A stretch of 64,000 nucleotides of DNA. It comes from Gallibacterium trehalosifermentans (GTDB taxonomy: Bacteria > Pseudomonadota > Gammaproteobacteria > Enterobacterales > Pasteurellaceae). Below, piece by piece: positions 52,384 to 60,959 of the stretch; the stretch's first letter is position 1, and every line of letters begins with the position of its first letter. The notes under the pieces are model-generated. The model ran no database searches. It was not told where the DNA came from and was given only the letters and a program-made list of their open reading frames with translations. The DNA lies in contig NZ_JBHLWB010000001.1 in NCBI RefSeq assembly GCF_042433055.1, positions 62,001 to 126,000 on the forward strand. Direction: 5' to 3'. The position numbers and the translations under genes are program-made.

Positions 52384-53115
52384 ATGAAATTAAAACGTTT
52401 ATTACTCCCAGTAATATTATCAGTCGTGTTATCGGCTTGTGGTAATTTAAGCGATATACGTGAAGATGGGACGACGGATAAACCGATCTGGCCAGTAATT
52501 GAGAAAAGTAATCGAGGTTCTTGGCCTAACTGGACGAATGTTCGTAAAGTTGATAAAAACATGAGTAAAGCTCAAATTTATGACTTAATTGGCGCGCCAC
52601 ATTTTAATGAAGGTTTATTTAATGTTCGTGAATGGGATTATGTCTTTAATTATCGTCAACATGGTGAACATAAAATTTGTCAGTTTAAAGTTCTTTTTGA
52701 TAAAAATATGGAATCGCAATCTCTTTATTGGTTACCAGAGAGTTGTAAAAATCATCAAGAATATGAATTATCAATCGATGCGCTATTTGAATTTGATTCG
52801 GCAAAATTAAAAAATAATAGTAAAAAAATTGTTCAAGCAGTGGTACAGAAATTACCTAAAGATCAAAAAGTTCATATTACAGGATATACTGATCAGTTAG
52901 GTTCAGATGCTTATAATCAGAAATTATCTAAAGCACGAGCGGAATCTGTGAAGAAATATATGGTTGAGCTAGGTGTGCCTGCAGACCAAATTACTACGGA
53001 AGGCGCAGGTAAAACAATGGCTGCTAAATCATGTGATAACTTAGATGGCAAACCGTTATCAGAATTAATACCATGTTTGGCACCAAATAGACGGATAGTA
53101 ATTTCTACTAATTAA
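52384..53115 (+). CDS. Outer-membrane lipoprotein with BamE-like and OmpA-like domains
   Basis: A lipoprotein signal ends in LSAC with the lipidated Cys at residue 19. Residues of about 45-120 resemble the SmpA/BamE fold (VDKNMSKAQIYDLIGAPHF, then EWDYVFNYR). The C-terminal half is a peptidoglycan-binding OmpA domain with FEFDSAKLKNNSKKIV and TGYTDQLGSDAYNQKLSKARAES, ending PNRRIVIST. The protein should hold the outer membrane to the wall. The combination is known for some OmpA-family lipoproteins, but I cannot assign a specific name. GAAGAGG precedes the ATG. Confidence 0.85.
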   Translation: MKLKRLLLPVILSVVLSACGNLSDIREDGTTDKPIWPVIEKSNRGSWPNWTNVRKVDKNMSKAQIYDLIGAPHFNEGLFNVREWDYVFNYRQHGEHKICQFKVLFDKNMESQSLYWLPESCKNHQEYELSIDALFEFDSAKLKNNSKKIVQAVVQKLPKDQKVHITGYTDQLGSDAYNQKLSKARAESVKKYMVELGVPADQITTEGAGKTMAAKSCDNLDGKPLSELIPCLAPNRRIVISTN

Positions 53116-53124
53116 ATAAATTGC

Positions 53125-53150
53125 AAGGGCTAGTAATAGCCCTTATCTCA
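53125..53150 (+). terminator. Terminator-like hairpin after the OmpA-type lipoprotein gene
   Basis: AAGGGCTA (53125-53132) pairs perfectly with TAGCCCTT (53137-53144) around GTAA. The tail ATCTCAATTT is weak, so termination may be partial. Confidence 0.55.
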
Positions 53151-53241
53151 ATTTAGCTAGTGAAATCTGTAGAATATAATACCCACCTTTAAAATACCTA
53201 TCATTTTTATACAAATATGAGTTCATAGGATACTTATTAAT

Positions 53242-54354
53242 ATGGCATATGAAAAAACTTACCTGAAATATCAAAAAGAGTTTAATCTTATTCTATTTTT
53301 TCAATATATTTGGCGTAAAAAATGGTGGATTGTATTGTCAACGTTATTTTTTACTGTCGCATCTTATTTTTATGCTAATTCCGTTAAGCCTGAATGGACA
53401 ACTACAGCTGAAGTAATTCCTGCACAAGTAAATTCTGTAGAGAAATTACTTGATTTAAAGCAACGTTATGCGTTGATTAGTGGAGAAAAATTTAATTCTA
53501 ATGGAGTAACAGCAGAATTATTTAATCAATTCGTAACAAATACATCTATTTTTGACGTGCGTAAGAATTACTTTTTAGAATCAGAGTTATATAAAACATT
53601 AGCTAAACAGACAGAGAAAGATAAACAGCAAGATTTATTAATTCAATTAATAAAAAGTATTACTGTTTTTACGCCAGAAATAAATAAAAAAGGGAATAAT
53701 ATCACAGTAATTACGACTGAAAATAAAGCGATTGCAGATGTTTCTTCTGCAAAATTAAGTTTTATTAATAATGATATTCAATTATTACAAGAAACATTAG
53801 ATGGTTTTATAAAATTTACTAATCAGATTACTTATCAACAAGCAATAACTGACTTTTTAATTAAGGTAAAGCAAAAAATTACAGAATTAAAGCATCAACA
53901 AAAACAAATTGAAGAACAGTTATTATTAAAGAAACAAGAACAAATTCAATATTTACAATCAGCATTAGCAACTGCACAACTTACGGGTAATACTCCTAAA
54001 AATGATAGTGTGCGATTAAATATTGAACTAGATAAAGGAGATATTAATTTATCAACGCCCTATTTATATTTATTGGGTAGTCAAAATTTATTAGCGCAAT
54101 TAACAAACTTAAAACAACAGAAATTTATCTATCCTACTGATTATTATCAGGCAAAACAGAAAATTGTTGATCTTGCTGCATTGGTTAATGATGCAGAAAT
54201 ATTAAAAATAGATGTCTTTCAATATAAAAGTGAATCAAGTTATCCATATAAAATAAAACCACAAAAAGCATTAATTCTCGTGATTGGATTTTTATTTGGT
54301 TTGATTTTTCCTTGTTTGGTTTTACTATTTATTTTAGTCTTAAAGAAAAAATAA
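53242..54354 (+). CDS. wzz: Polysaccharide chain-length regulator (Wzz family)
   Basis: Wzz co-polymerases set the length of O-antigen or similar polymers made by Wzy. The 370-residue protein has the layout of the family: a membrane segment at about residues 28-50 (WRKKWWIVLSTLFFTVASYF), a long periplasmic part with coiled-coil helices (about 205-255, KQKITELKHQQKQIEEQLL), and a second membrane segment near 345-365 after a Pro-rich YPYKIKPQKA. There is no cytoplasmic kinase domain. It is the first gene of the polysaccharide cluster and one base from the flippase. Confidence 0.85.
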   Translation: MAYEKTYLKYQKEFNLILFFQYIWRKKWWIVLSTLFFTVASYFYANSVKPEWTTTAEVIPAQVNSVEKLLDLKQRYALISGEKFNSNGVTAELFNQFVTNTSIFDVRKNYFLESELYKTLAKQTEKDKQQDLLIQLIKSITVFTPEINKKGNNITVITTENKAIADVSSAKLSFINNDIQLLQETLDGFIKFTNQITYQQAITDFLIKVKQKITELKHQQKQIEEQLLLKKQEQIQYLQSALATAQLTGNTPKNDSVRLNIELDKGDINLSTPYLYLLGSQNLLAQLTNLKQQKFIYPTDYYQAKQKIVDLAALVNDAEILKIDVFQYKSESSYPYKIKPQKALILVIGFLFGLIFPCLVLLFILVLKKK

Positions 54355-54355
54355 T

Positions 54356-55762
54356 ATGGGTAGTGCTATCGGCGATAAGCTGCTGAAAAATACATTCATT
54401 TATAGTATCGGTAGTTTTGGTTCAAAGATCCTTTCTTTTTTATTATTGCCTCTATTTTCACTTTATTTATCAACAGTGGAAATGGGGCAATATGATTTAA
54501 TTTTAACCTTTACAATGTTGGCTACGCCTGTAGTAACACTGCAACTATCAGATGCGATTTATCGTTGGTTAATTTCTGATGAAAAAGCGCTTGGTTCAGA
54601 AGCTAATGTGATTAGTAGTGCTTTATTCCTTTTTGCTTGTGCTAGTTTATTATTATTTGTGGTGGCAGTAATAATTAATTATTTTTATCCACAGCCTTAT
54701 TTAGTAGAAACCTTAGTATTATTACTTATTTCCTCTTTATTTTATATTTTGCAACAGGCATTAAGAGGTTTAGGGTTAACTAAACAATTTGCTTTATCTG
54801 GTATTTTATATTCGTTCTTACTGTTATTATTGTCAGTGGCGGCTTTATACTGGTTTAGTGATAAATTATTTGCGGTATTAGTTAGTATGATTATAGCTAA
54901 TGCTGTAATAACATTAATTATTTTATGCCGTTGGAAACTATATCAATATCTTTCTTGGCAAAAAATTGATCGTTGTTTATTAAAGCCAATGCTCGCTTAT
55001 TCATTACCATTAGTACCTAATGCTGTGAGTTGGTGGCTGATGACAATGGCAAATAAATATATTATTTTCCGACAAATTGATACAGCAGCTAATGGGATTT
55101 ATGCTGTTTCTTCTCGTTTGCCAAGTATTTTAATGATTGTTTTTTCATTATTTTTATTAGCTTGGCAAGATGTGATTCTAAAAAATAATCAAGTAGATTA
55201 TCGTGAAGTTACGACAACAACATTTGCTCAGTTAGCAAAATTTATGTTTTCAATCGGTTTAATTTTTATCAGTATTAGTGAGCCATTAATCCATTATTTA
55301 TTTGCTCCAACATTTTATTCTGCATGGCAATATATGCCGTTATTGATATTAGCCACAGTATTTACTTCTTTTTGTGCATTTTTAGGCACAGCATACCAAC
55401 AAAAGAAAAATACTGTAAATATTTTAACAACCACTTTATTAGGAGCAGTAGTCAATATTGTAATTAGTTTGAGTTTAATGGCTACATTAGGACTGTTTGC
55501 TGCTGCATTAGGAACATTAGCAAGTTTTATGCTCGTGTTTTTTATTCGCCAACGAGATGTAAAATCGTTTTATCCTATTCAACTTGCTTGGCAATCATTT
55601 TGGTTTCCTTTGGGATTAAGTTTTGCTTATTGTTATTTAGTGAATCTTAATCAATTTAGTATTAATTTCATTTTACTGGTTGCTGCGATAGTTCTATTTT
55701 TTATTTTGAATTGGCAGTTAATTAGTAAAATTTTACATAAAGTAAAAGAGAGCGTTTTATGA
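54356..55762 (+). CDS. Polysaccharide flippase (Wzx/PST family)
   Basis: The 468-residue protein is almost entirely membrane, with 12 or more helices. The start KLLKNTFIYSIGSFGSKILSF and LLLPLFSLYLSTVEMGQYDL are typical of flippases that move undecaprenyl-linked sugar units to the periplasm. A conserved LVPNAVSWWLMTMANKYII region lies mid-protein. Membership of the family is clear; the sugar unit is unknown. It overlaps the next gene by four bases. Confidence 0.9.
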   Translation: MGSAIGDKLLKNTFIYSIGSFGSKILSFLLLPLFSLYLSTVEMGQYDLILTFTMLATPVVTLQLSDAIYRWLISDEKALGSEANVISSALFLFACASLLLFVVAVIINYFYPQPYLVETLVLLLISSLFYILQQALRGLGLTKQFALSGILYSFLLLLLSVAALYWFSDKLFAVLVSMIIANAVITLIILCRWKLYQYLSWQKIDRCLLKPMLAYSLPLVPNAVSWWLMTMANKYIIFRQIDTAANGIYAVSSRLPSILMIVFSLFLLAWQDVILKNNQVDYREVTTTTFAQLAKFMFSIGLIFISISEPLIHYLFAPTFYSAWQYMPLLILATVFTSFCAFLGTAYQQKKNTVNILTTTLLGAVVNIVISLSLMATLGLFAAALGTLASFMLVFFIRQRDVKSFYPIQLAWQSFWFPLGLSFAYCYLVNLNQFSINFILLVAAIVLFFILNWQLISKILHKVKESVL

Positions 55763-56757
55763 TCAATCCAAATAGACAACAATTATCTCGTTTAAGTGAA
55801 ATTATTTATGATCGCTTAGATCCTTTAATTGATAATGATTATGTCCTGCTAGATATTCCAGATCATAAAAATATTGGTGATCAGGCTATTTGGGCAGGAG
55901 AAATGGCATATTTAGCACGCCTTCCTTATAAATTAAAATATGCCGCTCCCTACTATAATGTGGATCTGAAAAAAATTGAAAAAGATGACATTATTCTTTT
56001 TCATGGTGGTGGGAATTTTGGTGATGTGTGGGACGTCTGCCAGAAATTACGTGAAAATGTCATTATGCAATGCCCAAATAATAAAATTATTGTATTTCCA
56101 CAAACAGTTTATTATCAATCACAACAAGCATTAGAAAAAAGTGCAGAAATTTTTAATGCACATGGTAATGTAACTATCTGTGCGAGAGATCAAGTTTCTT
56201 ATGGTTTATTAAATAAATATTTTACAAAATGCCAAATTTTATTATTACCAGATATGGCATTTTGTTTAAATTTTGACTCTTTTATTACTGAAGAAAAAAC
56301 GGGTAAAACATTATTTGTCAAACGTACAGATAAAGAATTAAATACAGCAGCTGATTACCACGAAGTCGCAGAATTAGAAAATGTTACCACTTCAGATTGG
56401 CCTACTTTTGAACCAGAGTTTAAACAATTAATTAAATATAACCCAAATTTTACTAATTTCTTTTTCAGAGAGTTTTTATTTCGGGTAGCGAATCGCTTAC
56501 CGATATTTATGCCACTTTATGTACAGCCATTAGAAAAAATAGAAAATCGTCATGATTTTTATATGGAACTTGGGATTAATTTTCTAAATCGTTTTGATCA
56601 AATTTATACAACACGTTTACACTGTTTTATTTTGGGTATTTTGTTAGGTAAAACCGTTTATATTTATGATAACTCTTATGGCAAAAATGCCTCGTTTTAT
56701 CAAACATGGTTACAAGATTTTAATCAATGTCATTTATTGAATGAGTCAACAAAATGA
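55759..56757 (+). CDS. Polysaccharide pyruvyl transferase family protein
   Basis: Members of this family add a pyruvate ketal to a sugar of a surface polysaccharide from PEP. The 332-residue protein has IPDHKNIGDQAIWAGEMAYL, the Gly-rich ILFHGGGNFGDVWDVCQ, VFPQTVYYQS, ARDQVSYGLL and TTRLHCFILGILLGK, as in ExoV-type proteins. Some family members act on other acceptors, so pyruvate as donor is inferred. It overlaps both neighbours by four bases. Confidence 0.85.
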   Translation: MINPNRQQLSRLSEIIYDRLDPLIDNDYVLLDIPDHKNIGDQAIWAGEMAYLARLPYKLKYAAPYYNVDLKKIEKDDIILFHGGGNFGDVWDVCQKLRENVIMQCPNNKIIVFPQTVYYQSQQALEKSAEIFNAHGNVTICARDQVSYGLLNKYFTKCQILLLPDMAFCLNFDSFITEEKTGKTLFVKRTDKELNTAADYHEVAELENVTTSDWPTFEPEFKQLIKYNPNFTNFFFREFLFRVANRLPIFMPLYVQPLEKIENRHDFYMELGINFLNRFDQIYTTRLHCFILGILLGKTVYIYDNSYGKNASFYQTWLQDFNQCHLLNESTK

Positions 56758-57662
56758 GAAGTGATATATTAGTTTCTGTGATTATTCCTTGCTATAACGG
56801 CGAGCAATATATCGAAGCTGCAGTGAATTCTATTCTGCAGCAAAGTTATCATCACTTAGAAATATTAGTCATCAATGATGGGTCAACAGATAGATCGGCG
56901 GATATTTTACAACGTTTCGCGCAAGAAGATTTACGAGTTCGTTATATTGAAAATGAACAAAATCTTGGCTTAATTGCAACCTTAAATAAAGCAATTCAAT
57001 TAGCGCAAGGTCAATATATTGCGCGTATGGATTCCGATGATATTGCATTGCCCGATCGGATCGAGAAACAGGTGGCATTTTTCGAACAACACCCAGATAT
57101 TGCGGTGCTTGGCGGGGCAATCGAAACCTTTGGTGAGGGTATCGCAAATCAGATATTATCTTTGCCAACAGAAGATATGCAGATTAAAGCATATCTTTTC
57201 TTGGCATCGGCATTTCACCACCCGACAGTCATGTTTAATCTTGATGCTATTGATAAAGCGGAATTAGTTTATCAGCAACAATATTATCGCGCAGAAGATT
57301 ATGGGCTTTGGGTTACATTGCTCACAAAAGGATACAAATTTGCTAATTTGTCAGAGGTTATTTTGCGTTATCGTATTTTGCCTAATAGTGAAACACGTTT
57401 GTTGGCAAAAAATTTAGCACAAAAAAATGACGTGTTGCGTAAGATTCATCAATATTTGTTCACGCATCTAAACTTATCATTAACCGATGAGCAAGTTACG
57501 CAATATTCATTAGCTATTAACCGAGCGAATAGCCAGTCGTTACAACTCGGGCAACTTTGTGCGATTTATCGCCAAGTCAGTAGTCAAGTGGTTTACCCTG
57601 TGAAAAAATTGCTGTTAGTTCGTTGGTTTAAATTATTGGCGTTAAAATTATTGCAGCGTTAA
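56754..57662 (+). CDS. Family 2 glycosyltransferase
   Basis: The protein has 302 residues with the GT-A start VSVIIPCYNGEQYIEAAVNSIL, ILVINDGSTDRSADIL and the metal-binding MDSDD in YIARMDSDDIALPDR. The second half carries AEDYGLWVTLLTKGYKFA, typical of the group. It acts in the cytoplasm on lipid-linked sugars; donor and linkage are unknown. Base use becomes less AT-rich from here than in the three genes before it. Confidence 0.9.
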   Translation: MRSDILVSVIIPCYNGEQYIEAAVNSILQQSYHHLEILVINDGSTDRSADILQRFAQEDLRVRYIENEQNLGLIATLNKAIQLAQGQYIARMDSDDIALPDRIEKQVAFFEQHPDIAVLGGAIETFGEGIANQILSLPTEDMQIKAYLFLASAFHHPTVMFNLDAIDKAELVYQQQYYRAEDYGLWVTLLTKGYKFANLSEVILRYRILPNSETRLLAKNLAQKNDVLRKIHQYLFTHLNLSLTDEQVTQYSLAINRANSQSLQLGQLCAIYRQVSSQVVYPVKKLLLVRWFKLLALKLLQR

Positions 57663-57675
57663 TTTTCAGATAAGT

Positions 57676-58935
57676 ATGAAAAAAATTGTCTTTTATTGGC
57701 TGTTTCTTACGTGGTTATTTAATATTAAATATAACTTCATACCATTACACCCATCAGTTACGTTGGGAGTAATTGGCGCTTGTTTGTTAGTGCGTGATTA
57801 TTGGCGGCAACAACATATCGCTTTGCAATTCTTGCCGTTGGGGCTGATTGTCATTCCTTTTGCTTTATCGTTATTTCCAGCCAAATTGTTCAACCCTGCA
57901 GGGTTTGAAATTGCTTATCTGATTCAAAATGGGATTACGCCAATCATTTATCTCTGTGCGACCTATTTTTTCTATCGTTTTGCGCTGCATATTTATCCGA
58001 AAGTGAATTACCAATGCTTAACCGCAATTTGGATTAATGCTGTAGTGGTGCAATCTATTCTGACGCTTGCCGTGAATACGTTGCCATTTATGCAAGATAT
58101 TTTGTTGTGGTTGATTCGGTACAGTGAGGGAAGAAGTTTAATTGTTGCTTCTTTAGTACAAGGGAACCGTTTTATTGGTTTTGGTACGCAGTTTTTTGGG
58201 GCGGGTATTATTTATGCGTTTACGATTATTCTATTGTCATTTCGTTTAGCACAGCAACAGAAAGGCACATTGTTTATTCGTGATTTAGTGATATTAGCAG
58301 TAATCAGTTTAGTCGGTTTATTATTAGCGAGAACGGTATTAGTCGGCATTGTAATCGGAGGAATTATTTTTTGTTATCAGCGCTATTTTCGTGATTATTA
58401 TCGGACAGCGTTATTCTGCTTTTTACTGTTACCGAGTGCATTATTGCTACTCCTTATTTTTTTATATGCTGTATTAAATAATTTATTTGGTGTGGATTTA
58501 CTGCATTCAAAACTTTTCTATTTTGTCGCAGAATTGTTTATTAATCTCTTTTCGGGGTCAGGGTTGGAAACGGAATCCACTGATCTTTTATTAGAGATGT
58601 ATCAAATTCTCCCAACGACAATGACAACATGGTTGGTTGGTGATGGTTTTTACTTGACGCGGAATAGTATCGATGGTCTTTATTATATGGGGACAGATGT
58701 CGGCTATTTGCGGATTATTTTTGCCGTAGGAATTATTGGGTTAGTGGTGAATTTAATGGTGCATAGTTATTTGAGCGCTAAGATTATGCAATTACGCCCA
58801 CAACGAGCCTTACTTTATTTTGCGTTACTCACCCTCTATTTTATTTTGTTAATTAAGGGAATGGTGAGTTTTATTGCTTTACTTGGCTATTTCTATTTAG
58901 CTGAGTTGGCAGAGGTGAAATATGCAAACAGATAA
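57676..58935 (+). CDS. Polytopic membrane protein, probable Wzy-type polymerase
   Basis: The protein has 419 residues with about ten to twelve membrane segments and one larger loop (about residues 285-335, before YYMGTDVGYLRIIFAVGIIG). No family motif is strong, which is normal for Wzy polymerases. The call rests on topology and its place between a flippase, Wzz and glycosyltransferases. A ligase is the alternative. It overlaps the next gene by 14 bases. Confidence 0.65.
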   Translation: MKKIVFYWLFLTWLFNIKYNFIPLHPSVTLGVIGACLLVRDYWRQQHIALQFLPLGLIVIPFALSLFPAKLFNPAGFEIAYLIQNGITPIIYLCATYFFYRFALHIYPKVNYQCLTAIWINAVVVQSILTLAVNTLPFMQDILLWLIRYSEGRSLIVASLVQGNRFIGFGTQFFGAGIIYAFTIILLSFRLAQQQKGTLFIRDLVILAVISLVGLLLARTVLVGIVIGGIIFCYQRYFRDYYRTALFCFLLLPSALLLLLIFLYAVLNNLFGVDLLHSKLFYFVAELFINLFSGSGLETESTDLLLEMYQILPTTMTTWLVGDGFYLTRNSIDGLYYMGTDVGYLRIIFAVGIIGLVVNLMVHSYLSAKIMQLRPQRALLYFALLTLYFILLIKGMVSFIALLGYFYLAELAEVKYANR

Positions 58936-60055
58936 CAAAATTCATATTTTATATTTATGCGGTATTGCCGTACATGGTGGAGTAGGGAGCTATTTAACAA
59001 GTGTAGCGCAACATTTCCCGCAAGATCAGTATGTTTTACACATTACTTATTATTTGGCAGAACGTTTTGTTGAATTTGAACAAGCGATTTTAGCACAGAA
59101 TGCAAGTGTCGTTTTTCATCACTTGCCTGCTTTTTCGATCAAGAATTTATTGACTGGGAAACTGTGGCGAGCAACGAAAGCGTTATACCAACAATATCAT
59201 TTTGATTTGGTACATGCCCATAACCCTTATCTCTCTTTTATCCATTTTTATTGGGCGAAACGGTATGGCATTCATGGACGCATTTTACATTCGCATAGTA
59301 GCCAGCCGTCAGGCAATAAGATCAAAGCTCAGATTAATCGCCTGTTTTATCAACTTACCAAGTTATTTGTAACGGATCGGATTGCGTGTAGTCGCGTTGC
59401 AGGAGCGTTTTTATTTAAAAATCAACCTTATCAAATTATCTATAATGCGATTGATTGCAAACGTTTTGCCTTTGATGCCAAGATTCGCCAGCAGTTGCGA
59501 AGCCAATTTCAACTGACAGAGGAGACGATTGTACTCGGGCATGTAGGCAATTTTGAGCCAGTCAAAAATCATCAATTTTTACTTAATTTGCTTGAGCAAT
59601 TAGCGAAAACAACCACAAACTATAAACTTTTTTTCATTGGTGTTGGGGAAACACAAGCCGAATATCAACAGTGGGTAGCACAACATCAACTCAAGGATAA
59701 GGTTGTGTTTTTAGGCTATCGCAAAGATGTACCGCAATTATTGAATTTGTTTGATATGTTTTTATTGCCCTCTTTTTTTGAAGGTTTCCCGTTATCTACT
59801 TTAGAATCACAATGCAATGGATTACCAACGCTAGTAAGTGATAGCGTAACTGATGAAGTGGCAATAACAGATCTTGTGCAGTTTTATCCGATTGATCAAG
59901 GTGAAGTAATATGGTCAGAGGCGATTCAACAAGCGATTTTAGCCAATAATCGAGAAAATTATGCAGCTGCGTTGCAAGCGAAAGGATTTAGTATTGATCA
60001 GCATATTCAACAATTAATTGCTTGCTATCAACGTGTCTTAGCACGAAAGTCATAA
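58922..60055 (+). CDS. Family 4 glycosyltransferase
   Basis: The 377-residue GT-B enzyme starts with ILYLCGIAVHGGVGSYL, the acceptor-side Gly-rich loop. The second domain holds GHVGNFEPVKNHQFLL, the donor-binding VVFLGYRKDVPQLLNLFDMF and the E-x7-E motif in FEGFPLSTLE. It resembles capsule and exopolysaccharide enzymes of the EpsF/CapM kind. The substrate is unknown. Confidence 0.92.
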   Translation: MQTDNKIHILYLCGIAVHGGVGSYLTSVAQHFPQDQYVLHITYYLAERFVEFEQAILAQNASVVFHHLPAFSIKNLLTGKLWRATKALYQQYHFDLVHAHNPYLSFIHFYWAKRYGIHGRILHSHSSQPSGNKIKAQINRLFYQLTKLFVTDRIACSRVAGAFLFKNQPYQIIYNAIDCKRFAFDAKIRQQLRSQFQLTEETIVLGHVGNFEPVKNHQFLLNLLEQLAKTTTNYKLFFIGVGETQAEYQQWVAQHQLKDKVVFLGYRKDVPQLLNLFDMFLLPSFFEGFPLSTLESQCNGLPTLVSDSVTDEVAITDLVQFYPIDQGEVIWSEAIQQAILANNRENYAAALQAKGFSIDQHIQQLIACYQRVLARKS

Positions 60056-60073
60056 AGTTTGAAGGAATAAGAA

Positions 60074-60886
60074 ATGCATTTTTCAGTATTGATGTCTTTG
60101 TATTATAAAGAAAAAGTGGAATATTTAACGCAGTGTTTTCAAAGCCTGTTGGCACAGACGGTACCTGCAACTGAAATTGTTTTAGTGTTTGATGGTCCAA
60201 TTCCACAACCTTTACAAGATTGTGTGAATGAATGGCAAACTCGCTTACCATTAAAAATTGTCCCGTTACCAGAAAATGTTGGTTTAGGTAAGGCGCTAAA
60301 TGCAGGGTTAGCGGCGTGTAGTTATGAATGGGTATTTCGTATGGACACTGATGATCTTTGTGTTACAGATCGTTTCGCGAAACAAGTGGCGTATATTGAA
60401 GCACATTCAGAAGTATCCATGGTAGGTGGACAAATTGAAGAATTTGATACTGATAATCCAGCAGTAAAATCAATTCGCCGTGTACCGATCGAAGATAGCG
60501 AGATCAAAAAAATGGCACCAGTACGTTGTCCATTTAACCATATGGCATTAGCGTATAAAAAATCAGCTATTCAAGCTGTTGGCGGGTATCAACATCACCT
60601 CTTTTTAGAAGACTATAATTTGTGGCTGCGTTTTTTAAGTGCAGGGTATATTGCGCATAACTTACCTGATATTTTAATCAAAATGCGCGCAGGGCAAGGA
60701 ATGTATAATCGTCGTCGTGGGGTGCAATATTTTAAAAGTGAATGGAAATTAGCAAAATTAAAGATCAAACTAGGAATACAAAATCCAATCAATGCATTGG
60801 GGATATTTATCGTGCGTGCGACAACGCGTATTCTACCTGGAAAGCTCTTGGGGCAAGTGTATAAATTATTGCGTAAATTAGGCTAG
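60074..60886 (+). CDS. Family 2 glycosyltransferase (AmsE-like)
   Basis: This GT-A enzyme has 270 residues: FSVLMSLYYKEKVEYLTQCF, EIVLVFDGPIPQPLQD and the metal motif RMDTDDLCVTDR. The later LEDYNLWLRFLSAGYIAHN and MYNRRRGVQYFKSEWKL are shared with AmsE-type transferases of amylovoran and LPS clusters. AAGGAA precedes the ATG. It is the last glycosyltransferase of the cluster. Confidence 0.92.
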   Translation: MHFSVLMSLYYKEKVEYLTQCFQSLLAQTVPATEIVLVFDGPIPQPLQDCVNEWQTRLPLKIVPLPENVGLGKALNAGLAACSYEWVFRMDTDDLCVTDRFAKQVAYIEAHSEVSMVGGQIEEFDTDNPAVKSIRRVPIEDSEIKKMAPVRCPFNHMALAYKKSAIQAVGGYQHHLFLEDYNLWLRFLSAGYIAHNLPDILIKMRAGQGMYNRRRGVQYFKSEWKLAKLKIKLGIQNPINALGIFIVRATTRILPGKLLGQVYKLLRKLG

Positions 60887-60959
60887 TTGATCATATTGCG
60901 ATCGAGCTAGCTAATTATGCTAGATGGATTAATAAATTACTGTTTTATTGGGAGATGTC

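Noticed and set aside
53145..53241. Possible JUMPStart/ops element for RfaH before the polysaccharide cluster
   Set aside because: I looked for GGCGGTAG and the longer JUMPStart consensus and found neither in the leader.
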